DNA of 6,626 bases from Desulfobacteraceae bacterium (GCA_011391835.1 JAABPS010000157.1:1-6626), one strand, 5' to 3'. Positions 1 to 6,083 are shown, counted from the first letter of the stretch. Notes: generated from the sequence alone by a model not told the origin. Program-made: numbers and translations.

Positions 1-145
1 CAATGTCATAGTGTTCTTTCCTGATATTATTTTCAGCTTGGAGATTATATACCTGTGAGATTAAGCGTATAGAAAGAAAATATGAAAGAAACAAAAATAG
101 GGAAATGATAATGGCGGATATAAAGAATTTGAATAGGTTATACAT
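1..145 (-). CDS. Partial membrane-anchored protein, N-terminal 48 codons only
   Basis: The frame is open from ATG at 145 to the window edge, giving 48 residues; the rest lies outside. An in-frame TAA about five codons upstream makes this the first possible ATG. The product begins MYNLFKFF, then has a strongly hydrophobic stretch at about residues 8-30 (a signal anchor or transmembrane helix), then a polar segment (QVYNLQAENNIRKEHYDI). That last part faintly resembles the start of a TPR-type helical region, but it is too short to assign. It begins 35 bp after the kinase stop on the same strand, so it is probably the next gene of the operon. The ribosome site is poor: the only AGG directly abuts the ATG, so expression may depend on coupling to the kinase gene. 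No function can be named. It is kept because the frame stays open and has a sensible N-terminal membrane segment. Confidence 0.55.
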   Translation of the reverse strand, partial: MYNLFKFFISAIIISLFLFLSYFLSIRLISQVYNLQAENNIRKEHYDI

Positions 146-180
146 CCTGCGGTGTTTTTATTCTTATGCACGCCAAGGTG

Positions 181-1443
181 TTAAGGGTTTTCTCCATAGT
201 ATTTGGAGTAGTACTTGCTGTAATATTTATAATAACCTTCCTTTTTTATATCTACCTGGTTAAGCACAATGCCAATCAGATTGGCCTGGGCGTTTCGTAT
301 TTGATCTACAACTTTTTTTACCATTCTTCGATCGGTAGCGTTGGCCTTTGTTACGAGCACAACGCCATCCGTTTGGGATGCTAACAGCAGGGCATCGGTT
401 GCCGGCAAAATAGGAGGGGTGTCAATGATCAGCATATCATACCGTCTTTTGAAAAATGATAGTAGAAATGACATCCGGTCTGATCCGATTATTTCGGCAG
501 GTTTCGGCGGAAGCGGGCCGCTTGGAAGGATGGAAAGATTTTCAACGCCGGTATCTTGAATAAGTGTATTAATTTTTTTCTGGAGAAACGGCAATTCTTC
601 TTCTCCAATGACAACCTGGTTGTACACTTCAGCAAGATCTGTAGGGTTAAACGATGGGGTATCAAAATAGGATTCAGGGAGCCTTTCGAATGAAAAAGTC
701 CCCGTTTTCAGATGAAGCGCTGTTCGAAGACCCTCTATCATATGCAGGCTGATAAATCCTGCCAGGTCTTCCTTTTTTATAAGACCCATTCGAATCAGAA
801 CAAAACCAATTTTTTGCCCTGTGCTCTGTTTTCGCGTGAGCGCTTCCTCGGCCTGCTCTGTTGTTATGAGTCCATTTTTTATCAGAAGCGCCACCAGTCT
901 TCTTTCCTCTGGCCGTGAGAGCCAGTTGACATCAATCAAGCTTCCGTTTTGGAAATAGATATTTATTTTGTGCTCACCATTATCCAGAGACAGCACCCCG
1001 GTTTTTTTTTGGAATTCAAGGAGCCTGAAGATATCGCTGATGCCAAAATCCTCAAGGGAACCTTTTCGGACTTCTGTGCCAAAAATATCGGACAGGATGC
1101 CGGAAAGGCCGGGCGTATGTTTGTTGGGCGAGAGATTACTCAATGTGGGTTTTCGTAAGTCCGCATCTATCATCAGAACCGATCTGCCGGTTTGTGCAAA
1201 GGTGTAGCCAATATTAGCGGCCGTGGTTGTTTTTCCTTCTTTTTCAGCAGAACTGGTGACCAGTATTGATTTGATTTCTTTATCTATAGAGGAAAAATTG
1301 ATATTGGTTCTAAGCGTCCGATAGCTCTCCGCAAATCTGGAATGTGGGGGATAACTTTTTAAAAACATATCAGACAATGAAAATTCCGGAGGTTTTCGGA
1401 TTTTATCCTGTATCTTGTTTTGTATGAATTCCTGTATATTCAC
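181..1443 (-). CDS. CpsD/CapB-type tyrosine autokinase with inserted DUF4388/MshEN-like domain
   Basis: This 420-residue cytoplasmic kinase should pair with the co-polymerase encoded just upstream and control polysaccharide assembly by cycles of ATP-dependent tyrosine autophosphorylation. Visible BY-kinase landmarks are an ExxRxxR oligomerisation motif (E39, R42, R45), Walker A (SSAEKEGKTTT, 64-74, K71), Walker A' (VLMIDADLRKP, 89-99), Walker B (MLIIDTPP, 337-344) and a tail with eight tyrosines at 404-416. The Walker A loop reads AEKEGK where the family usually has xPGEGK; the Lys and Thr are kept. CpsD proteins usually have about 230 residues. The excess is an insert at about 119-296, between GLSGILS and ENLSILPSGPLPPKPAE, which are normally close together. 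Residues about 127-255 of the insert look like DUF4388 (PATAN-like), and 182-234 carry two MshEN-like motifs. The start is GTG, supported by AAGG seven bases upstream. Kinase assignment is firm; the role of the insert is inferred. Confidence 0.93.
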   Translation of the reverse strand: MNIQEFIQNKIQDKIRKPPEFSLSDMFLKSYPPHSRFAESYRTLRTNINFSSIDKEIKSILVTSSAEKEGKTTTAANIGYTFAQTGRSVLMIDADLRKPTLSNLSPNKHTPGLSGILSDIFGTEVRKGSLEDFGISDIFRLLEFQKKTGVLSLDNGEHKINIYFQNGSLIDVNWLSRPEERRLVALLIKNGLITTEQAEEALTRKQSTGQKIGFVLIRMGLIKKEDLAGFISLHMIEGLRTALHLKTGTFSFERLPESYFDTPSFNPTDLAEVYNQVVIGEEELPFLQKKINTLIQDTGVENLSILPSGPLPPKPAEIIGSDRMSFLLSFFKRRYDMLIIDTPPILPATDALLLASQTDGVVLVTKANATDRRMVKKVVDQIRNAQANLIGIVLNQVDIKKEGYYKYYSKYYSKYYGENP

Positions 1444-1450
1444 AGTTACG

Positions 1451-1454
1451 CCTT
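1451..1454 (-). promoter_or_regulatory. Ribosome binding site for the kinase GTG start
   Basis: On the minus strand, AAGG lies seven bases before GTG at 1443 and overlaps the co-polymerase stop codon (1453-1455). The placement supports the GTG start and suggests translational coupling, so that co-polymerase and kinase are made together. Confidence 0.5.
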
Positions 1455-2979
1455 ATATTGTTTGTTTGGTTGCAGGTGGTTGATTTTCTTCAGTTAACTC
1501 AGCCAGCGGGATTACAGATAATACTGGCAGGTCAATATATTTTTGCACATCTTCTTCCGTGCGCAGGGATACATCCATATATTCAAGCAGCAGACTCAGG
1601 CCGATTCCGATCATCAACCCGATGATAAGGCCTAAGATAAGTGTTCGCTGCGTATTTATATTCACCGGATATTTCGGAAGCGATGCTTCTCCTGTAATCC
1701 GTATGTTTGAAACTTGCATATTTCCAGTGATATCTACTTCTTTCAGCCTTGTCAGGAGTGCATTGTACAGGTTTTGGTTTATGTCGACATTTCTTTTTAG
1801 GATTGTGTACTTCAGTTCTTTTTTTCCTGTTTCCATAGCTTCGTCTTTAAAGTCAGTTATGGTACTCTGGAAAACATTTTCTTTGGACAATAGGATGGAT
1901 CGTTCGGCCTTCAGATTTTCCACTTCTTTTTGCAGTTCTGCCTGAAGCTTATATCTGATCTTGGAAACATTCGTGCTGGACTGTATCACTTTAGGATGTT
2001 TTGGTTTGTAAATTTTCATGAGCTTTGAAAGTTCTACTTCCGCATTCACAAGCTGGCTGTGAAGATCGTTGATCAGTTCATTTTGAATCAAGGAACTGAG
2101 GTTCGGGATTCCTTTTCCTGATTTTGAGATCGCCTCTAACTGTTCCAGCTTTGTATCGAGCTCCAGACGTTTATTCCTTGCTTCAAGGTACGCGTCATTA
2201 AATTCAGTTATTTTTTGCACAGTGGTATTCTGGCTGTCTTCCATGGAAATAAGCTGTGATTGTTGTTTATACGCTAAAAATTCCGCCTCAGCATCTTCAA
2301 GCTTTTTTGTGACTTCATACAGATGGTTGGTGAGCCAATTCATTGTATTTTGTGAAGATTTCATCTGGTTATTAATATCAAAGTCAATGTATGCCTGGGC
2401 GGTTGCATTGGCCATATCTCTGGCCTGCTCTGGAGAAGGGCTCATGGCATTGATTTTTAAAAGACGTGTATCTTCAATTGGTTCAATAGTTATAATGCCC
2501 TGAATGGATTGCACCAGGCCTGCCAGTTGTTCTTCCTGGCTCAGCGTTTTGCCACTTTTGCCGAGCATGAAGAAAATATTAATTCGAAATTGGGAAAAGA
2601 ACCTGCGGATCGGGTTTTTCCCGGCTTCGGGCATGTCATCTTTGATATGTTTGTCCAGATTCAGCTTTTTAATAACCCTTTCAATAACAGGGCTTGATTT
2701 TATTAGTTCAAAATGCGTGTTAAACGTCAAGGTTTGCGAAACATACGATTCATAAAAAAGCCGGTCGTTTGGCAGAAAGGATTTATTTGCGTCACTGTCA
2801 ATAATAATAGTGGCTGTAGCCTGGTAAATCGGTGTCAAGAGGGCATTGTGTACGGATGCCAGGAGCAATGCCATGCCCACGGTGGCCAAAATAATCCACC
2901 TGTTGCGGGTGATGATGTGATAATACTCTGTTATGTTGATGCCGCTGCCGCTTTGCCGGTTATCTGTTATGGGGTTCAT
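1453..2979 (-). CDS. Wzz/GumC/CapA-type polysaccharide co-polymerase, without kinase domain
   Basis: This 508-residue inner-membrane protein is a polysaccharide co-polymerase (PCP). Such proteins form oligomers projecting into the periplasm, set chain length, link the polymerase to the outer-membrane exporter and activate the cognate tyrosine kinase. A Wzz-type N-terminus (ITEYYHIITRNRW, 15-27) precedes a first membrane helix at about 28-47 and the conserved TPIYQATATIII segment. The long periplasmic region has coiled-coil stretches at about 210-285 and 335-400 and the family motif YKPKHPK (325-331). A Pro-rich P-x-YPVN segment leads into the second helix at about 447-466. The cytoplasmic tail begins EYMDVSLRTEEDV and ends about 40 residues later, where Wzc proteins would continue into the kinase. 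The kinase is therefore a separate polypeptide, as in CapA/CapB and CpsC/CpsD. The ATG is the first start after an in-frame TAA, but its ribosome site is weak (GATAAGAATATC before ATG). Confidence 0.93.
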   Translation of the reverse strand: MNPITDNRQSGSGINITEYYHIITRNRWIILATVGMALLLASVHNALLTPIYQATATIIIDSDANKSFLPNDRLFYESYVSQTLTFNTHFELIKSSPVIERVIKKLNLDKHIKDDMPEAGKNPIRRFFSQFRINIFFMLGKSGKTLSQEEQLAGLVQSIQGIITIEPIEDTRLLKINAMSPSPEQARDMANATAQAYIDFDINNQMKSSQNTMNWLTNHLYEVTKKLEDAEAEFLAYKQQSQLISMEDSQNTTVQKITEFNDAYLEARNKRLELDTKLEQLEAISKSGKGIPNLSSLIQNELINDLHSQLVNAEVELSKLMKIYKPKHPKVIQSSTNVSKIRYKLQAELQKEVENLKAERSILLSKENVFQSTITDFKDEAMETGKKELKYTILKRNVDINQNLYNALLTRLKEVDITGNMQVSNIRITGEASLPKYPVNINTQRTLILGLIIGLMIGIGLSLLLEYMDVSLRTEEDVQKYIDLPVLSVIPLAELTEENQPPATKQTI

Positions 2980-3007
2980 GATATTCTTATCATCATTGTT
3001 CGGGGTG

Positions 3008-3063
3008 CAAAGGGACGTTTAGAGACAGCGGAAAACACGCTGAAAATGCATTCTGGCCCTTTG
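3008..3063 (-). other. Nested inverted repeats in the OPX-PCP spacer
   Basis: The 100-bp gap between the OPX and PCP genes contains a 7-bp inverted repeat (CAAAGGG at 3008-3014, CCCTTTG at 3057-3063). Inside it is a perfect 5-bp hairpin (CAGCG 3026-3030, 7-nt loop, CGCTG 3038-3042). In the operon mRNA this would fold into a two-tier stem ending 28 nt before the PCP start codon. No U-run follows, so it is not a classical terminator. It could affect mRNA processing or stability, or PCP translation. Short repeats like these can arise by chance, so the structure is tentative. Confidence 0.3.
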
Positions 3064-3079
3064 ATGACCCAGTATTTTT

Positions 3080-3691
3080 TTAAAGCCATGATTCGGGAAC
3101 ATGTATCCGATCGCCGGGTTTTAATTCGATATCGGAAATTTTCCCGTCTTTCACCTTTTCCAGATTTATTTTTATAATTTCTATTTTATCTTTATTTTTA
3201 CGGATAATTTTTGTGCGGTTTGGAGCAGCAAATGTGGTGAAACCGCCTGCTGTGATACACGCTTTTAACGCAGTAATGCCCGGTTCGAATTCATAGGCGT
3301 TTGGCGACTTTATTTCTCCTTCCACATAAATTTTTAATTTGGATTGTTTAAGGCTGACATTTACTTTGGGATCAACGAAGTATTCTTTCCCTAAAGGCTC
3401 CGCTATAATGTTTTCCAGCTCACTGAGAGTCAAGCCTTCTGCTTTTACAGTTCCGATGTAAGGGGCGTTGATGGTTCCCTGGGAGGAAACGGTGAGGTCT
3501 TCATTATGCTGGATTTCTCCTCCTGAATAAATAGTGATATTTATTACATCATTGGGGCCTATATTATAAGTGTTTTCCTTGACATCAGCGATTTCTTTTT
3601 CCTGTGATTGTATGGCTACCGGTGATGTTGCACAGCCAAAAAGGAGCACAATAACAATTGACATTATTAAATATGAAGTTTTTATAAGCAT
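3080..3691 (-). CDS. Short OPX (Wza-like) outer-membrane polysaccharide export lipoprotein
   Basis: This 203-residue OPX protein should form the periplasmic ring through which polymer leaves the cell. The N-terminus is a lipoprotein signal with hydrophobic core SIVIVLLFGC, placing the lipidated Cys at residue 20. The polysaccharide-export domain follows at about 41-115 (YNIGPNDVINITIY at its start). One SLBB domain spans about 118-165 (IYVEGEIKSPNAYEFEPG, then AGGFTTFAAPNRTKI), and the usual closing motif PGDRIHVPESWL ends the protein. E. coli Wza is about 380 residues, with further repeats and a C-terminal amphipathic helix that forms the outer-membrane pore. Both are absent here, so a partner barrel is probably needed. 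It starts 15 bases after the barrel gene stop, with AAGGG about nine bases before ATG. The ending looks natural rather than truncated. Confidence 0.92.
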   Translation of the reverse strand: MLIKTSYLIMSIVIVLLFGCATSPVAIQSQEKEIADVKENTYNIGPNDVINITIYSGGEIQHNEDLTVSSQGTINAPYIGTVKAEGLTLSELENIIAEPLGKEYFVDPKVNVSLKQSKLKIYVEGEIKSPNAYEFEPGITALKACITAGGFTTFAAPNRTKIIRKNKDKIEIIKINLEKVKDGKISDIELKPGDRIHVPESWL

Positions 3692-3706
3692 AAGAATAAC
3701 CCTTGT

Positions 3707-4957
3707 TTAATAATATAAAGCTTCTTCCGTAACGCCTCCTCGGCCGCCAATGTCATAATTAAAATCAAATGTCATGATATAAAAAGTATTCTCGTAGCCA
3801 TATCCCGGCAGGCTCGATTCCCGCTCCTCTCTGCCGGCTGTTAATGAAAGACTCAAATTTTTACTGAATAAATAACTGAGAGAGCCTGAAACATTGAACG
3901 TTTTATCCTTTCTTCCGGCGCCTGTTTCATCAAATTGATCGTAGTCATTGATTTGATAGTATCCTCTTATTCTCGCAAGTATTTTTCTGGCAAACACATG
4001 TCCTACGCTCATGGTAAACCGGTCGGCAGTGAAATATGAACCATAATTGTTAAAATTTCTTTCAGCTGCCACATAGAAATGGCTTTTGGATCTTATGAAA
4101 AATTCGCCTGGCGGACGCCTGAGTTCTGGTGGCGGAGGATTCTGGCCGGTAAATGAAACTTTAAACGAAACAGTGTCCGCAGAATCCATATCGGCATCCG
4201 TGAAGTTTCGAATATGATATCCTGTCATTGCGTCAAACGTATAATATTTAAACCGTTTTTGGAAGTTAATCCCAATCTGATCCGATGTATAATCTAATTC
4301 TCCCTGTTCATATTCCGCTATCCAGTGCTGGTAATCAATGCCCAGGCTTGTTCGTCTGTTTGGGTGGTACATCAGATCAGCATATGCCCGTTGTTCTGTA
4401 AAACCGCTTTGTTCTAAATTTTCATATTCCACATCTGTCTGCTGATAGCGAAGCCCGAGGGAAAACCGGTTTTCAAAATCATATAGCAACGAGGGCGTCA
4501 TGCGATTTATTTTATATATGACATTGTATGTATTATCGCTGAGCCTGTCGTAGGCTACCGGATAGCGCGTCCGGTAAAACGTATCGTTAAAGCCGAGATG
4601 TAATCGTGATGTCGCTTTATACTCGCTGTCCAGCGATATCAAGTGGCCATAATAATTCTGGTCGCTTGCTTTATCAATGCCTAACGCTTCAGATCCTTCT
4701 CCGTCATAGAAATATGCTTCAAAATCGTAGTCAAGCGAAATACTGGTTTTTGGCGCTTTTAATCCCAGTTTTATTCCGGGTTGAACGAGATATGTATACA
4801 CAGCGGATTCATCCGTTTCAGACAAATAAAAATTACTGTCAAAACGAGCCGCCGTGGATATCTTTGGTTTAATTATCAGCTCTGTTCTGCAAAATCCTGT
4901 CGCAGCAAGAAGCCAAATGAGTAGAACCGAAGCAACAAATGAGCAAATTGATTTCAT
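3707..4957 (-). CDS. Outer-membrane beta-barrel protein, probable EPS export porin
   Basis: This 416-residue protein has a Sec signal (hydrophobic core at about 7-20; likely cleavage near residue 23). The mature part is rich in Tyr, Phe, Asp and Asn with alternating polar and hydrophobic residues, as in membrane-spanning beta-strands (for example TSISLDYDFEAYFY, FSLGLRYQQTDVEY, KTFNVSGSLSYLF and NTFYIMTFDFNYDI). It resembles the beta-barrel proteins (BBP2-like or TIGR03016-like) found beside OPX and PCP genes in EPS and exosortase loci; which family it belongs to is not certain. A Pro-rich segment (NPPPPELRRPP, 273-283) probably lies in a loop. It begins the tight export block, 14 bp before the OPX gene, so it may be the channel through which that short OPX protein releases polymer. 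A specific porin role is inferred from context. The ATG has only a weak ribosome site. Confidence 0.82.
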   Translation of the reverse strand: MKSICSFVASVLLIWLLAATGFCRTELIIKPKISTAARFDSNFYLSETDESAVYTYLVQPGIKLGLKAPKTSISLDYDFEAYFYDGEGSEALGIDKASDQNYYGHLISLDSEYKATSRLHLGFNDTFYRTRYPVAYDRLSDNTYNVIYKINRMTPSLLYDFENRFSLGLRYQQTDVEYENLEQSGFTEQRAYADLMYHPNRRTSLGIDYQHWIAEYEQGELDYTSDQIGINFQKRFKYYTFDAMTGYHIRNFTDADMDSADTVSFKVSFTGQNPPPPELRRPPGEFFIRSKSHFYVAAERNFNNYGSYFTADRFTMSVGHVFARKILARIRGYYQINDYDQFDETGAGRKDKTFNVSGSLSYLFSKNLSLSLTAGREERESSLPGYGYENTFYIMTFDFNYDIGGRGGVTEEALYY

Positions 4958-4974
4958 AAAGAGCCATTCTGTAC

Positions 4975-4983
4975 ATTATACCA
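4975..4983 (-). promoter_or_regulatory. Candidate extended -10 promoter before the beta-barrel gene
   Basis: The minus strand reads TGGTATAAT, a perfect -10 hexamer with the TGn extension, just upstream of the barrel ATG (4957). No good -35 lies 16-18 bp upstream, as is common for extended -10 promoters. The predicted transcript would start near 4968, leaving a very short leader of about 11 nt. It would allow the export genes to be expressed independently of the Cache gene. Confidence 0.35.
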
Positions 4984-5071
4984 TAACGAATACAAAAAGA
5001 TAGACCTATTTTTTGATTAACCATCTTAACTGTTTTGATTTCTTATAGTTTGTTTCCAATGAGTTATCGCC

Positions 5072-5098
5072 ATTATACCGTTGCAGAAATAAAATCAA
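5072..5098 (-). promoter_or_regulatory. Second candidate promoter in the Cache/beta-barrel spacer
   Basis: The minus strand carries TTGATT (5093-5098), a 15-bp spacer, and TATAAT (5072-5077). The spacing is shorter than the usual 16-18 bp, so support is modest. The nonamer GGTATAATG here is repeated exactly at the extended -10 site 97 bp downstream. The rest of the 159-bp spacer shows no convincing terminator after the Cache gene, so read-through from upstream is also possible. Confidence 0.25.
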
Positions 5099-5116
5099 TT
5101 ACAAAATACATAAAAA

Positions 5117-5773
5117 TTATGTTCCGCTGGCCGGTTCACTGTCGTCTATCGGGTTTAGATCGTCAGCAGGAACAAAGAAATTTGTTTCAACAGGGGCCTG
5201 GTATGCTTCGATGGTATCATAATAAATTCCAGTAATGATGATCCATTTTTTATAAACAAGCAGTCTTGCCAGTGCTACTTTCAGGTTAGTTGTCTCCCTT
5301 CTACACTCCGGCAGTAAATACTGGAAAAATACCTGGCCTTTTTCATTGCATTTTTTTATTACATCAATGAGCGTTTTTTTACCCTCCGGGTTATCCTTAT
5401 AATCAATAATGTTATAACTTTTAACATTTTCCCCCTCAAGATCAACGCATACAGGCTCTCCAAGCATAGTGCCATTAAGATCTATCACCCAGTAATAATT
5501 ATTTTTTTCAGGGCCCCAACGCGCATTTTTGACATAACCAAGAATCTTTTTTGTCTTTTCGTTCTGGGTAAGGTTTTTTTCTTTTTCAACGGTGTCGATT
5601 ACGTCAAAAAGCTTATCCATCGCATCCTGCAGGGCCTCTTCAGGCCCTGACATGTCAATTTCTTCTTTATCGGCTTCATTGGCGGCTATCACTGGCGCAC
5701 CAAAGCACATGATTAAAAACAAACCAACGATAAAGAAAAGAGCCTTTTTTTGGATGACTTTAAAATTTTTCAT
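5117..5773 (-). CDS. Secreted stand-alone Cache-domain (sCache_2-like) protein
   Basis: This 218-residue protein has a Sec signal peptide (hydrophobic core at about 11-22; probable cleavage after A30 in APVIA-ANEA), so it should act in the periplasm or outside the cell. A charged helical stretch (about 34-85) is followed by a single Cache domain at about 88-190. Its landmarks are NNYYWVIDLNGTMLGEPVC and the closing strand KKWIIITGIYYDTIEA, equivalent to the GWVIGTGIYxDDV signature of sCache_2 sensors. Cache domains usually bind small metabolites as the extracellular part of chemoreceptors or histidine kinases. Here no membrane helix or signalling domain follows, so it may be a soluble binding protein. 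The mature protein has three cysteines (C108, C142, C157). The C-terminus is acidic (DDLNPIDDSEP). It is first in the leftward gene block. Start choice is supported by AAAGGGA eight bases upstream. The ligand is unknown. Confidence 0.83.
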   Translation of the reverse strand: MKNFKVIQKKALFFIVGLFLIMCFGAPVIAANEADKEEIDMSGPEEALQDAMDKLFDVIDTVEKEKNLTQNEKTKKILGYVKNARWGPEKNNYYWVIDLNGTMLGEPVCVDLEGENVKSYNIIDYKDNPEGKKTLIDVIKKCNEKGQVFFQYLLPECRRETTNLKVALARLLVYKKWIIITGIYYDTIEAYQAPVETNFFVPADDLNPIDDSEPASGT

Positions 5774-5780
5774 GGTATTT

Positions 5781-5787
5781 TCCCTTT
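5781..5787 (-). promoter_or_regulatory. Ribosome binding site of the Cache gene
   Basis: AAAGGGA on the minus strand lies about seven bases before the ATG at 5773. It is the clearest Shine-Dalgarno sequence in the window and fixes this start. Confidence 0.6.
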
Positions 5788-5840
5788 GATTTTAATATTA
5801 AAGTTTAATTTGATCTTGTCCCTGGTTTTAGTGTAAACTA

Positions 5841-5868
5841 CTTATAACTATTTTAAATAAATTGTTAA
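5841..5868 (-). promoter_or_regulatory. Candidate sigma-70 type promoter for the Cache gene/EPS operon
   Basis: The minus strand has TTAACA (5863-5868; 5 of 6 matches to TTGACA), a 16-bp AT-rich spacer, and TATAAG (5841-5846; 5 of 6 matches to TATAAT). Transcription would start near 5834, giving a leader of about 60 nt that contains the strong ribosome site. A perfect TTGACA also occurs at 5881-5886, but no good -10 lies at the right distance from it. In such an AT-rich spacer, promoter-like matches are expected by chance. Confidence 0.4.
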
Positions 5869-5881
5869 AATTTGGCAATGT

Positions 5882-5945
5882 GTCAATTTAATAATTGTTT
5901 TGCCTCAACATAGTTTTTATGAGTAAAATCTGGTCAATTAAATAA
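5882..5945. repeat. Imperfect 13-bp direct repeat between divergent promoters
   Basis: GTCAATTTAATAA (5882-5894) and GTCAATTAAATAA (5933-5945) match at 12 of 13 bases. They start 51 bp apart, close to five helical turns, so both would face the same side of the DNA. The pair lies upstream of the candidate Cache promoter and could be a regulator binding site. AT-richness raises the chance of coincidence. Confidence 0.3.
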
Positions 5946-6037
5946 CCTGTACAGTTAATATGCAAATATTGTGCCGATATTAGAAATAAATTTAAGCAAC
6001 TGATTTCGGATGAGTTTTTATAGTGGGCGATTCGATG

Positions 6038-6046
6038 TGTTATATT
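6038..6046 (+). promoter_or_regulatory. Candidate extended -10 for the SurA-N-like gene
   Basis: TGTTATATT is a TGn-extended -10 (TATATT, 5 of 6 matches), 37 bp before the ATG at 6084. No recognisable -35 is present at the proper distance. Weak support. Confidence 0.25.
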
Positions 6047-6083
6047 AAAAAATGATTTGTATAGAGGGAGATAAAAAGAGCCT

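Larger units (their letters stand above)
5774..6083. other. Divergent AT-rich intergenic region
   Basis: This 310-bp spacer separates the leftward EPS genes from the rightward SurA-N-like gene. I see no open frame with a ribosome site, no tRNA-like structure and no terminator. It holds candidate promoters on both strands, an imperfect 13-bp direct repeat, and a short CTGTACAG palindrome at 5947-5954. Its likely role is to control transcription in both directions. Confidence 0.6.

Noticed and set aside
1..9. A minus-strand ATG at 7-9 preceded by AGGAAAG at good spacing, suggesting a gene start at the window edge.
   Set aside because: It lies out of frame inside the 48-codon open frame beginning at 145, which has a convincing membrane segment. 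Only three codons are visible, so it cannot be supported over the longer frame.
44..50. TATAAT on the minus strand as a promoter for a gene beyond the left edge.
   Set aside because: No -35 at an appropriate distance, and it lies inside the 48-codon open frame.
111..260. A plus-strand open frame from ATG at 111 (about 47 codons) preceded by GGGAAATGATA.
   Set aside because: It is antisense to the kinase tail and the partial gene, with a composition typical of a shadow frame and no recognisable protein.
1559..1945. A 128-codon plus-strand open frame.
   Set aside because: It lies wholly antisense within the co-polymerase gene; a Ser/Phe/Arg-rich shadow translation.
3051..3080. CTGG...CCAG followed by a T-run on the plus strand, resembling a terminator.
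   Set aside because: The stem is only 4 bp with a 12-nt loop, and no plus-strand gene ends here.
2713..3177. A 154-codon plus-strand open frame across the co-polymerase start and spacer.
   Set aside because: It is opposite two well-supported genes and has no family signature or ribosome site that I could recognise.
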